A stretch of 64,000 nucleotides of DNA from Massariosphaeria phaeospora. Its lineage: Eukaryota; Ascomycota; Dothideomycetes; Pleosporales. The notes beneath the pieces are model-generated. The model worked only from the letters and a program-made list of their open reading frames with translations. It was not told the DNA's origin and ran no database searches. Made by a program: the position numbers and the translations under genes. Each line of letters begins with the position of its first letter. The stretch's first letter is position 1. The stretch covers positions 1 to 64,000 of the forward strand of contig JAADJZ010000032.1 of assembly GCA_011032825.1 (NCBI GenBank), written 5' to 3'. Positions 13,212 to 24,596 of the stretch are shown here, piece by piece.

Positions 13212-13641
13212 TGTAAAAGCTAAGCGAACTTAGAAAAGTTGTTTATTAAGCTTTGGTTGGTTCTTAGGAATTGAGTAAGTTCGATAGACTAAGAAAGTTG
13301 TGTAGCGTTTAATACTAAGGCAGTAGCAAGCTTCGTTCTGCAAAGAGTATAAAAGTTAAAGTAAAAGTCAACTTAAGTAATTAAGAGATTAAAGACAACG
13401 ACTGTAAGAGTGCGTTGTTTTTTGTAGTTTATATACTAGAGAGTGTTCTTGCTCGTTCTTAAGCGCTTATTATTGAGCAGTGCTCGTTGCTAAGCGCTTA
13501 CTATTAAGCGTGCTTATTCTTAAGCGCTTATTAGTAAGCGGTTACGTAACTGTAGTTCGATTAGCTCGCTGTGTAACTCTATTAGTAGCTTATAACTCAA
13601 GCGCTTCGCGCTAAGCCTAGTTGTAATACTAGATCGTAACA
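13212..13641 (-). repeat. LTR (5' LTR in coding sense), 430 bp
   Basis: Starts TGTAAAAGC and ends CGTAACA. Same length as the partner LTR. Followed at once by the TSD copy GCAAC. In both LTRs a short module around AAGCGCTTA with changing linkers recurs several times (near 7,375-7,440 and 13,460-13,540). Confidence 0.92.
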
Positions 13642-15648
13642 GCAACATGCTTTAACAACAAAACGCGCAGCTATCTAGTTAAAAAAGCAGAATTTAGCTT
13701 GCTTTTTATGCCTATACTATACGCTAATTTCAAAGCTTTTACCGCGCCGCTAAAGTATTTAGCATACTTTTTTTAACTTTAACTAACGAATACAATAGAA
13801 TTACGTACATTTTTGAAAAACGTAATAGCTAACAGAAGCTTACTACGACTAAAAAGCAAACAATTGTCTAATATACTCTTAACTTTACTTTGCAAGAATT
13901 CGCGCTTTAGCTGTGCAAAGTAGTAGATATAGCTAATAAAGTACTAAGTGTGCGTAGTAGCGAGCTAGTTAGCAAATACTAAGCTAAGCGCTTTGTAACG
14001 CGCTTAGATAAACTCAAAATAGCTTTTAATTAAGCAACGAATAGGCAAAGAATACTCTAAAAGAATCTAAAAATAATTAGCGCGTAGTTTAAGCTAGTAG
14101 AGAAAACTAAAGCTAAGTACAGCGTTTACGACAACAATGTGCACAACTTTAACAAAACTAGTTTTTAAATAAGCGTAATTAGCTTTATAAAAGTTGTTAC
14201 AAGCGCAAAAAAACGCGCTTAGCTAAAGCTTGTTTAGCTAGGCAATTGCGAGTAGATTATAGTTATCTAAAGCGTGTGCGCTGCTAGGTACGCAACTTTG
14301 CTTTTTATTATTTACAAAAAACGCGTTTACATTTTTGCGTAGTACGAGAAAGCTTTAATACCGCGCGATTAAAAGCTTTTAGTATTAAGAAATAGCTAGA
14401 CAAACAACGCTTTAGGTTTAAAGTAGTTAAAGCACTTTAACGCGCATACAAAAACGCGCTAGGTAAAAGTATACTAGCTGCTTATTCTAAACAGCTATAA
14501 CAGCTACTAATTTTAGAATTTTAAAAACTATTGTTTTAAAAACAAGATTTTAACTTTTTGTATACTTCTTTACTTGTTGCACATTTTCTAGCTGCTTAAC
14601 GTAGTTTGCTTTTTGCTACTAAAGCGCAAGTACTCTTAGCGCGTTAGAAACTTAGCACGCTAACGCGTTTTCTATATTAACAAAAAAAGCTTCTTTTTAG
14701 CTTTTAAAAACGCGTTTTTAACGTATTTACAAAGAAAAACTACTGCAAAGCTTTTAAAGCGTTAAAAATAGTTTCTATTAATGCGCAAGTAGTGTTGAAT
14801 TGCCTTAAAATACAGCTGCGTACTCTACTAGCACTTTTATACCTAAAAACGCTGTAGTAGTTAAAAACTCTAAGCAATACGCACAAGTTTAGATTTTAGT
14901 TAAAGCTAGTACGCAAATCTTTTTTTTAATTACTTATTATAGCTTAGGCTAGCTTTTTGCAGCTTATAAAAAGTAGTAAACTTATGCTGTACTAAAACGC
15001 TTTTCTTGCTGCTCGCAACAAGAAGCTTAAAAAGCAATTAGCAAAGCTTACAAAGTAGAAATTGCGTAAGCGCAAGCGAATTTAGTAGAGTAGTACTATA
15101 GAGTATAGAACTACTATAGCGTAAATAGCTACTAAAGCGTTTACAGCGTTTTAGCAATCTAAGAAAACTTATAGTAGTAGTAATTAAGAACTAGCTTAAC
15201 TAGCTCTACGGCGCTGTAAGAACTGTAGCAGAACTAGGCATAACGCGCAAACGTGCAAAAAAAATAAAAAGATATATTCTAAATTAAATGCAAGCACAAC
15301 GTACGTAAGTTTCTTATTTAATAGCAATAAAATTAAAAAAGCGTAACGTAAGTTAGTGCTGCTAAGCTTTTTTAGCCGAGGTAATAGATTAGCTAAGGTA
15401 ATAGTAGAATACGTTAATGCTTAAGCGAGGTAGTTATACGTTAAAGCTTAATAGAATTAGTATTACATAAGTTATAGCTATAGTTTTTAGCGAATATTAT
15501 AGCCCTAGATTAGAGCTTTAAAATAGTATAAGAATTATCTAGATAGCTCTACTATTAGTAAAGTTATTAAGCTTTAAACCAAAGGATTTAATGCTAAGAA
15601 ATTTTGTCGAGTTTACTAGTGTGTTGAGTTCGCTAGTGCTTTACGTTA

Positions 15649-15736
15649 GATAAAAGTAGAAAAAGTTAAAAGTGCTAGCAAAGTAGTTGGTATTCGTAGT
15701 CTTGGCATTTTTAGCTAGGTTACTAGTAGTTTACGT
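15649..15736 (+). mobile_element. Right end of the T copy begun at 5,330
   Basis: Short segment between the M right TSD (TA 15,647-15,648) and an ACGT followed by TA at 15,737-15,738. Its length (about 88 bp) fits the roughly 90 bp missing from the T fragment 5,330-6,347 when compared with the complete copy. The sequence beyond it switches to a T copy in the opposite orientation. The assignment rests on length and position, with little sequence similarity left. Confidence 0.45.
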
Positions 15737-15738
15737 TA

Positions 15739-17519
15739 ACGCGCTTTTGTATGCGCGTTAAAATGCTTTAACTATTTTAAACTAAAAGCGTTGTTTGTCT
15801 AGCCGTTTTTAGAAACTAAAAGCTTTTAATTGCTAGGTATAGAGTTTTTTTTGTACTATGCTAAAATGTAAACGCGCTTTTTGTAGATAATAAATAGCAA
15901 GATTGCGTACTCTACGGCGCAAATGCTCTAGATAACTATTACCTACTTCTAATTGCCTAGCTAGATTAGATTAAGTTGAGTACGTTTTTAAAAGCTTGTA
16001 ACAACTTTTATAAACCTAATTACGCTTATTTAAAAAATAGGTTTATTAAAGTTGTGCACTTTATCTTTGTAGATGCTATACTTAGCTTTAGTATTTCTAA
16101 CAAGCTTAAACTACGCGCTAATTACTTTAAATCTTTTTGTTGTATTTTCTGCTAGTTTTTTGCTTAATTAAAAGCTATTTTAAGCTTTTTTAAACGCGAT
16201 ACAAATCTTGTAGCCTATTTTTTGCCTACTAGCTTTCTACTTTGCGCAGCTATTAGTTTATCTTTTATATCTCTTACTTTAGACAGCCGAAAAGCAAATT
16301 CTCGCGAGTTAAAGTTAAGAATATATTAAACAATTATTTGCTCTTTAGTAATTAAGTTGTGTTTAAAGTTAAAATGTAATTCTGTTGAGCTAACGTAATA
16401 GATTATCAAACTTCCTAGATTGTCGAACTCTCTAGAATTTCTTAGCATCAAATTCTTAGGTTCAAAGCTTAATAACTTTACTAATAGTAGAGCTATTAAA
16501 ATAGTTTTTACACCGTTTTAAAGCTTTAATCTAGTGCTTTCAAACCTACTACAAATTGCCTAAATAGAACTAGTATAGCTAGAGTTATTAAGAGTTGAGT
16601 ATAAAGAAGCTCGCTTAGCTTCTAATCTCTACTTCTAGCACTAAACTACTGTAATAAATAGTAATACTTTCTAATAATTTTTTTCTATAGTTATTACTAA
16701 GTATTTGTAAAGATTTTATAGCGTGCATCCTAGAATTACATCTAGTATAAAAGTTAAAAAATTACTAATATTTGTATACTTTCTAAGTAAAAAAATCTAC
16801 ATGTAGCTTATATAATCTACTATATAGCTATTAAGTACTCTAGTTTATAGTGTAATATAGCTATATTAAGTTTAAAAAGTAATAAATACTTATTGTTATA
16901 AACAATAATATTACTCTAAACTACTTAACTTTGTATATAGAATCTAACTCTATTTACTAGCTTTAAATCTAGGCTGCACGCTACGAAATTTATATAGAAT
17001 AAAAACTTAGAGTGTATAATAGATTGTTAGAAAGTTTTACTATTTATTATAGTAGTTTAGTACTAGAAGTAGAGATTGGAAGCTAAGCAAGCTTCTTTAT
17101 ACTCAAATCTTAATAACTCTAGTTATACTAGTCCTATTTAGACAATTTGTAGTAGGTTTGAAAGCACTAGATTAAAGCTTTAAAACGGTGTAAAAACTAT
17201 CTTAATAGCTCTACTATTAGTAAAGTTATTAAGCTTTGAGCCTAAGAATTTAATGCTAAGAAATTCTAGCTCTCAGAGTTCGATAATCTAAAGAGTTCGA
17301 TAATTCGTTACGTTAATTAGAAAGTTTCTAGTAATTAACGTTGAATAATGCATTAGCGCGTTGTAGACTTTAGAATTAGCTAGCTTTATAAGCTTAGATT
17401 GCAATATTAATTCTACTTTCTTGTTTAGTAAGTATTGCGTTGCTTAGTTGAAGCATCGTAGGCCGATAATAGAGTTAGTAGTGCTAAGAAAAAGTAGCCG
17501 GCTTAGTAATTTAATACGT
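15739..17519 (-). mobile_element. Family T transposon, minus orientation, interrupted by MITE M
   Basis: From 15,739 the sequence matches the interior of the minus-strand T copy from about 29,213 onward. It is broken by the M element 16,393-17,313 and ends AATACGT at 17,519 with TA following. The left part is displaced by the T copy that ends at 15,736. Heavily mutated. Confidence 0.6.
16393..17313. mobile_element. Foldback MITE M (921 bp)
   Basis: Starts ACGTAATAGATTATC and ends GAATTCGTTACGT-type inverse sequence, flanked by TA at 16,391-16,392 and 17,314-17,315. Long near-complementary arms. The central core (GCGTGCATCCTAG to TAGGCTGCACGC) is in the opposite orientation to the core of the M copy at 6,350. 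Non-coding. Confidence 0.8.
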
Positions 17520-19631
17520 TAGAGTACTTGTGCGCTACGCAAGCTATTATAGTACACAAGCTACTTCAACTTTAACACGTTGTTACTTTACTAATATAAA
17601 TCTAATTAACGCTGCAATTAAAGCAATTAACTTGTGCAAACCTAGCGCATTTTTCTCGTACTACTAAGTTGCCAAATAGCTTAGCGTTAATTGCACAACG
17701 CTATTGCGAAAATACTAAAGCATATCGTAGTTTTAAACAAAGTACTACAAACACTAGCAATTACTTAACTTATAATAAAAAGCAAAACTCGTTATATACA
17801 TAAAAAAATGCACTAAGCGAAGCTTGCTACCTACACAAAAGATAGTACAAAATTTTGCAAGTGTAGTTGCAAAATAAAAAGCTTTAGATGCGTAGGTTTC
17901 GCGCTTTCTGCATTAACACAAAGATAAGCTTATAGTTAAATAAAGCGCTAAGCTTAATTGCAATAGTTACTAAGCTAATTTATATAAAAAATACAACCTA
18001 TACTTTTAACTACTTTATAAGAAAATATAGAAGTACGATGTAAAGCTAGGCAATACCTATAATATAAATAAAAAAAGCTTTTTCGTTAGCATAACTACAC
18101 GCACTAAACGCGTCTTTTTTAAAGCAATTTAGCTAGCAAAACTGCGTACAGCGGCTATATAAAATAGCAATAAAAAATAGATTACGTTTCTAGCTTGCGT
18201 TTGTAGCGATAAAAGCTTACTACCGCTTGCTTTTATCTACGAAAGAAAAGCTAGGTTGCAATCGAGCTAGGTTAACTCTATTAAAGCTAAAAACACGAAG
18301 TTTTTGTTACTAACTTAACTTTAAGATAGACAAATAACAATATTAGATTAGCATAGCTTAAGTAGTTGTTTAAGCGCTATACTACAACAAAAGCGCGTTA
18401 GCAATAGCGCTTTTTTATTGTTAAAAAAGCTTTATAATTAGTATGCTTAAATGCTTAGAACAAGTGTTTTTACGCTGTAAATAAAAGAAAAAAGAAGTTA
18501 CTTTAAACTTCTAGAATAGCTTACGAAAGTAAGTAACTACTTTTGTAACCGTATGCGCTAATAAAACAGCGCTGCTACTAAGTTTTGTATACTAGTTTAA
18601 CAACTCTACACTCTAGAACTTATAAGTAGCTAATATTAAAGCAAAAAAGCATAATGTTTTTATTACTTTATTTCTATTGGAATAGACAAATAATAAAGTT
18701 AGATTAGCTTAGCTAAAGCAAGTTTTTAATTGCTGCACAAAGAAAAAAGCAAGGCGTAAAAAAAAGTAGCGATTTTTTATTGTTAATAGCTACGAAAGCT
18801 ATTTTACACAAGATTTTTTTAACTACTATAAAAGTTACTATATACTTTTTGTAGTATTTTTACTTTACTCTACTTATATACTTTAACTACTTAACGTTGT
18901 TTACTTTAAGCTTCTTTTTACTACTTACTCTAACAAGCTTTTTTTTTATCTACAAAAAAGCTAACGTACTTTACGAGTTCGTGTATTACACGAGTTCGTG
19001 CATTACTTTTGCTAAGCTTTTACTAAACTCTACTTTCTACGTAATGCTTTAACAACAACACTAAATAGAACTTTCTAAAGAACGTTAGATATAGCTTGCT
19101 CTTTAAGCTTTTAAACAAAACGCAATACTTTCTTAGCAACGCGCTGCAGCTATCTACAACGTTAATTAATTAATACTAAGCTACTAACGCGTAGAATAGA
19201 CTTTACAAGTAGATTACTAGCCTAAATTAAAAAATCTAATAAAAACTAAGAAAAGCGTAGTTGTTGAGTATATACTTAAGCTTATATTGCGCGAATTTTT
19301 CTTTAAGCTTGCAGCTGTAGCTAATATAGCTAATTTCTTGCGCGCAAAGCGCAATCTAGGCTAAGTTAGCTTAAACTAGTTTATTACGTAGGTTATGCAC
19401 TGCTTTAAGTTTACAATAAAGTTTAATTGCAAGTACAATTACAAAAAAGCGCTTTGCAAAAATCTTAAAGTTATCTAGAGCTAGTTTCGCCTAGTAGCTA
19501 ATATAAAAGCTAGGTATAGTATCTAGAATGTAAACACGTACAACTTTAACAAAACAAGCTTTATAATAAGCTAGATATTAACTAAAGCAGTTGTTACTAC
19601 TTTAGAGAAACAAGAATAGCTAAAGGCAATA

Positions 19632-21491
19632 ACGTACCTTACGAGTAGTCGAGCTACACGAGTTCGCGAAATACTTTTGCTAAGCTTCTACTAACTCTAC
19701 CTATGTACACGATGCTTTAACAACAACACTAGATAGAACCTTCTAATAAACGTTAGATACAAACTGCTCTTTAAGCTTTTAAACAAAATGCAACACTTTT
19801 TTTGCAACGCGCTGCAGCTATCTATAACGTTTTTTGAACAACACTAAGCTATCAACGCGCTAGACAACTTTTACAAGCAAATTATAAGCTTAAATTAATA
19901 AATCTAACAAAGACTAAGAAGAGCGTAGTTGTTAAGTATATACTTAAGCTTATATCGCGCGGATTTCTTTCTAAGCTCGTAGCTGTAGCTGATATAGCTA
20001 ATTCCTTGCGCGCAAAGCGCAATCTAGGCTAAGTTAGCTTAAACTAGCCTAGTACGTAGGTTATGCACTGCTTTAAGTTTACAATAAAGTTTAATCGCAA
20101 GTACAATTACAAAAAAGCGCTTTGCGAGAATTTTAAAGTTATCTAAAGCTAGTTTCGCCTAGTAGCTAACATAAAAGCTAAGTACAGTATCTAGAATATA
20201 GACACGTACAACTTTAACAAAACAAGCTTTATAATAGGCTAGATATTAACTAGAGCAGTTGTTACAGCTTTAGAGAAACGAGAACGGCTAAAAGCAATAC
20301 AGCAAGGCAATAGAAAGTAGACAACAGTTATCCAAAGCATCAACGCAACAAAGTAAGCATTTTACTTTTTATTATTTTTAAGAGCTAATACTACCTCTTT
20401 GCTTGGTATAAAAAGAAGTATCTGCTTTAAAACTAGGTTATTGCAGTTTCTAAAAAAAGCTAGACAACAAATAAGCTTAGGCTGCAGTAGTTAAAGCACT
20501 TTAATAAGCATACAAAGAAAAGAGTAGTTAGCAGCTACTAACTACTCGCAATTGACAGCTATAAGAGCTATAACTCGCTTGCATTCCAGCAATACTGCAA
20601 GAAAAACAAAATTATTACTATCTACATGCTTCTGCACTTATCGCACTTTCTGCAGCTTTTTAATGTAAGTTGTTTTGCTTCTCTAAAAAAAGCGTACGAG
20701 CGCTAAGCCGAAGATTTTATACGCAACTAGATTACTTACATTATAAAACTTAAGTTTCTACTATGCTTTATACGCGCCTATAATGCAGCAATTACTTTTA
20801 GTAATATCCAAAAAAGGTTTTGAGGCGCTAGATTGGTTCTATTTGACCTAGAACAAGTTATAACAGCTTTTAACGTTTGGCTACGTACTTTATTACTACT
20901 ACTCTCTAGCAATAAGCTCTAGCAGTCGCAAACTCTAAGCAATACTTTTAAATTAGAGTCGCAATTAACGCTTGTAAAAGCAAGAATTTAGAGGCATATA
21001 AATAGCTCGCTAACTTCTATAGTAAAAGCTTTTGAAAAAGTTTCAAAGAAAGCAGCTATTATTGCGCACAAGCTAGTGTTAGCGCAATAGAAAATAGCTA
21101 AGCTGAAAGTAGCAAATAAAGCTGCTACGCAACGTAAATTGCATAAAAGAAAGCAGGTTTAGGCAGAAAAAACTTTGATAGTTGAGAATAAAGCTCGTCT
21201 AACTACTCTAAAGAAGTTTAAAACGCGTAGTAATAAAAAGAAGCTAAAGACGCAAGTGCGCGCTAGAGCAGGTAAACTATCTCAAAGGCAGTGTAAACGG
21301 TGCAATTAAACTAGGCATAACGCGCGTACGTGTAAGCAAGTAGCAAAAGTAAACTTTAAATAATATCTTAGGTTAAATTGCTCTATATAGAGCTAAAATA
21401 AGCTGTTTTGCGCTAGAATAGAGTGGTTTTGGTAGAAGCTTGGCAAAAGTGTCTTGCGAACTCGTGTAGCTCGACTACCCGTAAAGTACGT
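19632..21491 (+). mobile_element. Complete family T pogo/Fot1-like transposon (1,860 bp)
   Basis: Ends ACGTACCTTACGAGTAGTCG and inverse; TA at 19,630-19,631 and 21,492-21,493. Plus-strand reading recovers a DDE_1-type transposase of the fungal pogo/Fot1 group. A CENP-B-like HTH segment (VVVKYILKLISRGF) lies near 19,950. The region of the first catalytic Asp reads IYNFNKTSF near 20,210, with the Asp now Asn. TVIQSINAT lies near 20,325, and a C-terminal CCHC knuckle (CKRC then RHNARTC) at 21,299-21,340. The order matches the family and the many stops show it is dead. Confidence 0.88.
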
Positions 21492-21524
21492 TACAGCAAA
21501 GTAATAAAAAGTAAACAATAGTTA

Positions 21525-23373
21525 ACGTAATCTACTACTAAGTAGAACACTCTACTAAGTAAAACAAAAAGCCTTGGCATAACCAACTTATGTTACGCAT
21601 TTTTAATTTTATTGCTATTAAACAAGAAGCCTACGTACGTTGTGCTAGCATCTAATTTAGAAAATGCCTTTGTATTTTTTTTGCACGTTTGCGCATTGTG
21701 CCTAGTTCTGTCGCAGTTTCTACAGTGCCGTAGAGCTAGTTAAGCTCGTTTTTAATTACTACTACTACGAGCTTTCTTTGATTGCTAAAGCTTTGCAAAC
21801 GCTTTGGCAGCTACTTGCGCTGCAGCACTTTTATACTCTATAGTACTACCTTACTAAATCTGCTTTCTTTTGCGCGATTTTTGCTTAGTTATTTTTGCTA
21901 GTTGCTTTTTAAGCTTTTTGTTGCAGGCAGCAAGAAGCGCGTTTTAGTGCAGCATTAGCTTACTACTTTTTATAAGCTAAAAAAAGCTTGCTTAAGCTGT
22001 AACAAGTAATTGAGTAAAAAACTCGCGTATAAGTTTTAACTAAGATCTAAACTCGTGCGTATTGCTTGGTATTTTTAACTGCTACAGCGTTTCTAGTGCA
22101 AAGAGTAGTAGCGAAGTACATAGCCGTACTTTAAGACAATTAAAAACTACTTGCACGTTGATAGAAACTAACTTTAAAACTTTAAAAGCTTTCTTGCAGT
22201 TCTCTATTGTAAACACCTCAAAAAACGCGTTTCTAAAGGCTAGCAAGAAGTTTTTTTTGTTAATAAAAAAACGCGCTAGCGTGCTAAGTTTCTAACACGC
22301 TAAAAGTACTTGCGCTTTAACAGCAAAAAGTAGACTACGTTAAGTAGCTAGAGAATATGCAACAAGTAGAGAAGCATGCAAAAAGTTAAAATCTTGTGTT
22401 CAAAACAGTAGTTTTTAAAATTCTAGTTAAAGTAGCTCTTATAGCTGTCTAGAATAAGTAGCTAGTATACTTCTACTTAGCGCGTTTTTGTATGCGCGTT
22501 AAAGTGCTTTAACTACTTTAAACCTAAAGCGTTGTTTGTCTAGCTATTCTTAAAAACTAAGAGCTTTTAATTGCGCAGTATTAAAGCTTTTTCGTACTAC
22601 GCTAAAGATGTAAACGCGTTTTTTGTAAATAATAAAAAGCGAGATTGCGTACTCTGCGGCGCAAATGCTTTAGATAACTATTACTTACTTCCAATCGCCT
22701 AGCTAGATAAGATTAAGTTGAGTACGTTTTTAAAAGCCTGTAACGACTTTTATAGAGCTAATTACGCTTATTTAAAAGCTAGTTTTGTTAAAGTTGTGCA
22801 CGTTGTTGTTGTAAACGCTGTACTTAGCTTTAGTGTTCTCTACTAGCTTAAACTACGCGCCAATTATCTTCGAATTCTTTTAGAGTATTCTCTGCCTATT
22901 TTTAGCTCAATTGAAAGCTATTTTGAGCTTAGATAAACGCGTTACGAAGCGCGCAAGCTAGTGCTTGCCAACTAGCTTACTACCGCGTATAGCTAGTAGT
23001 TTATTAGCTATATCTACTACCTCGCACAGCCGAAGCGCAAATTCTTGCAAATTAAAGTTAAGAATATATTGAACAATTGTTTGCTCTTTAGTTGTAGTAA
23101 GCTTATGTTAAGCGTAGCAAGTTTTAAAGCAATGCGTAACTTTCTTGCGTTAGTAAAAAAGTGTTGTAAAAAGTACGTCAAATGCTTTAGCAGCGCGCTA
23201 AAAGCTTTAGAATTGTTAGCTATTATAAGCAAAAAGAGCAAGCTAAATTCTGCTTTTTTAGTTAGATAATTGCGCGTTTTGTTGTTGAAACATGTTGCGT
23301 TGATAAGAGAGTAGAAGTTCTTGGCAGAAACTATTCTACTTAGTAGAGTGTTCTACTTAGTAGTAGATTACGT
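21525..23373 (-). mobile_element. Complete family T transposon (1,849 bp), minus orientation
   Basis: Ends ACGTAATCTACTACTAAG and its inverse; TA at 21,523-21,524 and 23,374-23,375. The zinc knuckle (CRNC, then RHNAQTC) lies near 21,686-21,730 on the minus strand with all four metal ligands intact. Small plus and minus ORFs of 74-77 codons inside are fortuitous. The left flank is T sequence but the right flank is an arm of a palindromic MITE, so one side has been rearranged. Confidence 0.87.
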
Positions 23374-23375
23374 TA

Positions 23376-23517
23376 TATTTGCAGCACGTGTTAAATTTGC
23401 ATTAGTATATCTATAGTATTAGGTAAGATATTAAAAAGTAAAGATTTTGATTTTCGTTTTCTAGTTCGTGCGGATTTAACCTAACATTAACTTAACCTAT
23501 ACTTATTCGCTAGCCTA
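23376..23517. repeat. Single arm of the palindromic hAT-type MITE
   Basis: Aligns with the right arm of the palindromic elements at about 34,187-34,328 and 63,166-63,309: contains GCAGCACGTGTTAAATTTGC and ends ATTCGCTAGCCTA. The matching left arm is missing here, and its place is taken by the T element ending at 23,373. Confidence 0.75.
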
Positions 23518-23529
23518 CGCATTAGGTTT

Positions 23530-24594
23530 TTAGCTTAGCAGCTATACGCGACTTTTAACGGCGCAAAATAGCTTACATTAAGCAGCTGCAGTAGATGCGA
23601 TAAGTAAAAAAGTATGCAAAAAGTAATAATTCTATTTTTCTTGTAGTACTACTGAAATTCAAGCGAGTTGTAGCTTTTATAGCTGTTGATTATAAGTAAG
23701 TAGTATGCGCTAACAGTATGCTTCTTTGTATACTTATTAAAGTACTTTAACTACTTAAAACTAAGTTGATTTATTGTCTAGCTGTTCTTAGAAACTGCAA
23801 TAACCTAGTTTTAAAGTAGATTCTTTTTCTTGTACTAGGCAAAGAAGTAGTGCTTGCTCTAAAAAATAATAAAAAGTAAAATCGCTTACTTCGTTGCGTT
23901 AACGCTTTGAATTACTGTTGTTTACTTCTAATTGCCTTGCTAAACGCTTTTTAGCCGTTCTTAGCGCTTAGAGCCTATAACAACTGCTTTAGTTAATATT
24001 ATACTTATTATAAAGCTAGACTTGTTAAAGTTGTAGGTATTTTTATTTTGAATGTTGTACTTCGCTTTTATGTTCTCTACAAGCTTGAACTACTTTTAAA
24101 TAACTTTAAAATTCTTGCACAAAGCTCTTTTGTAGTTGTACTTGCAATTAAACTTAACTTTAAGCTTAGGTTAGCGCCTAACGAACGTACTAAACTAATT
24201 TACGCTAACATAGCCTAGATAACGCTTAGCGCGCAAAGAATTAGCTATATTAGCTATAGCAGCAAGCTAAAAGAGAAATTCTCGCGCGTTAAAGTTAAGT
24301 ACATGCTAAACAATTACTTTTTTCTTTATTTTAAGTAGATTTATTAAGTTGAGCGTAGAATTGCGTTAAAAGAAAGTTCTAGCGCATTAACGCTTTAGAG
24401 TGTTTCAAAGTACATTGTAAATTGCTACAGCGCGTTGCTAAAAGAGATTTGCATTTCTTTTAATAGCTTAAAGCGTAAACTGCAATTAAGCTTTTTTTAG
24501 AGCTAGTAACTAGTTTTCTTGTTAAAGCATCGCGTTGTTAAGAGAGTTTTAGTAGAGTTTTAGCGCAAGTAGTTTACTCGCTCGTAGAGTACGT
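23530..24594 (-). mobile_element. Family T fragment, minus orientation
   Basis: Reverse-complement similarity to the body of the T copies, for example AGCTTGAACTACTTTTAAA and the TTAGCTATATTAGCTATAGC region near 24,240. It ends CTCGTAGAGTACGT at 24,594 followed by TA, a T-type end with its own unit. The other end is ill defined near 23,530. Confidence 0.6.
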
Positions 24595-24596
24595 TA

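Larger units (their letters stand above)
7114..13641 (-). mobile_element. Complete but RIP-degraded Gypsy LTR retrotransposon (6,528 bp)
   Basis: Bounded by two 430 bp LTRs (7,114-7,543 and 13,212-13,641) and a 5 bp TSD GCAAC at 7,109-7,113 and 13,642-13,646. The target is the T element, which reads gcaacatgc uninterrupted at about 62,284. Coding sense is minus: gag knuckle near 12.4 kb, RT near 10.3 kb, integrase 9.4-8.9 kb. Next to the downstream LTR (minus sense) is a purine-rich stretch, AGAAAGAAAGAATAA, a plausible polypurine tract. This is the youngest layer in its nest, yet it is also RIP-mutated. Confidence 0.93.
7034..15414 (+). mobile_element. Family T pogo-like transposon (1,848 bp net) split by a Gypsy element
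   Basis: Left TIR ACGTATTCTACTATTAC, right end its inverse, flanked by TA at 7,032-7,033 and 15,415-15,416. Removing the Gypsy insertion and one 5 bp TSD leaves 1,848 bp. Other complete copies in the window measure 1,849, 1,849 and 1,860 bp. The CCHC knuckle near 15,211-15,255 reads CKNC followed at the right spacing by RHNAQTC, intact in its C, C, H and C positions. That places the transposase C-terminus near the right end on the plus strand. Stops throughout; inactive. Confidence 0.85.
6350..15646. mobile_element. Foldback MITE M (914 bp net) interrupted by a T element
   Basis: TIRs begin ACGTAAAGCACTAGCGAAC on the left and its inverse on the right, flanked by TA at 6,348-6,349 and 15,647-15,648. 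Removing the T insertion (7,034-15,414 plus its TA) leaves about 914 bp, the same size as M copies at 34,754 (910 bp) and 16,393 (921 bp). The arms are long inverted repeats. The centre contains a second inverted pair based on GCAGCCTA and TAGGCTGCACGC. No coding capacity seen. Confidence 0.8.
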
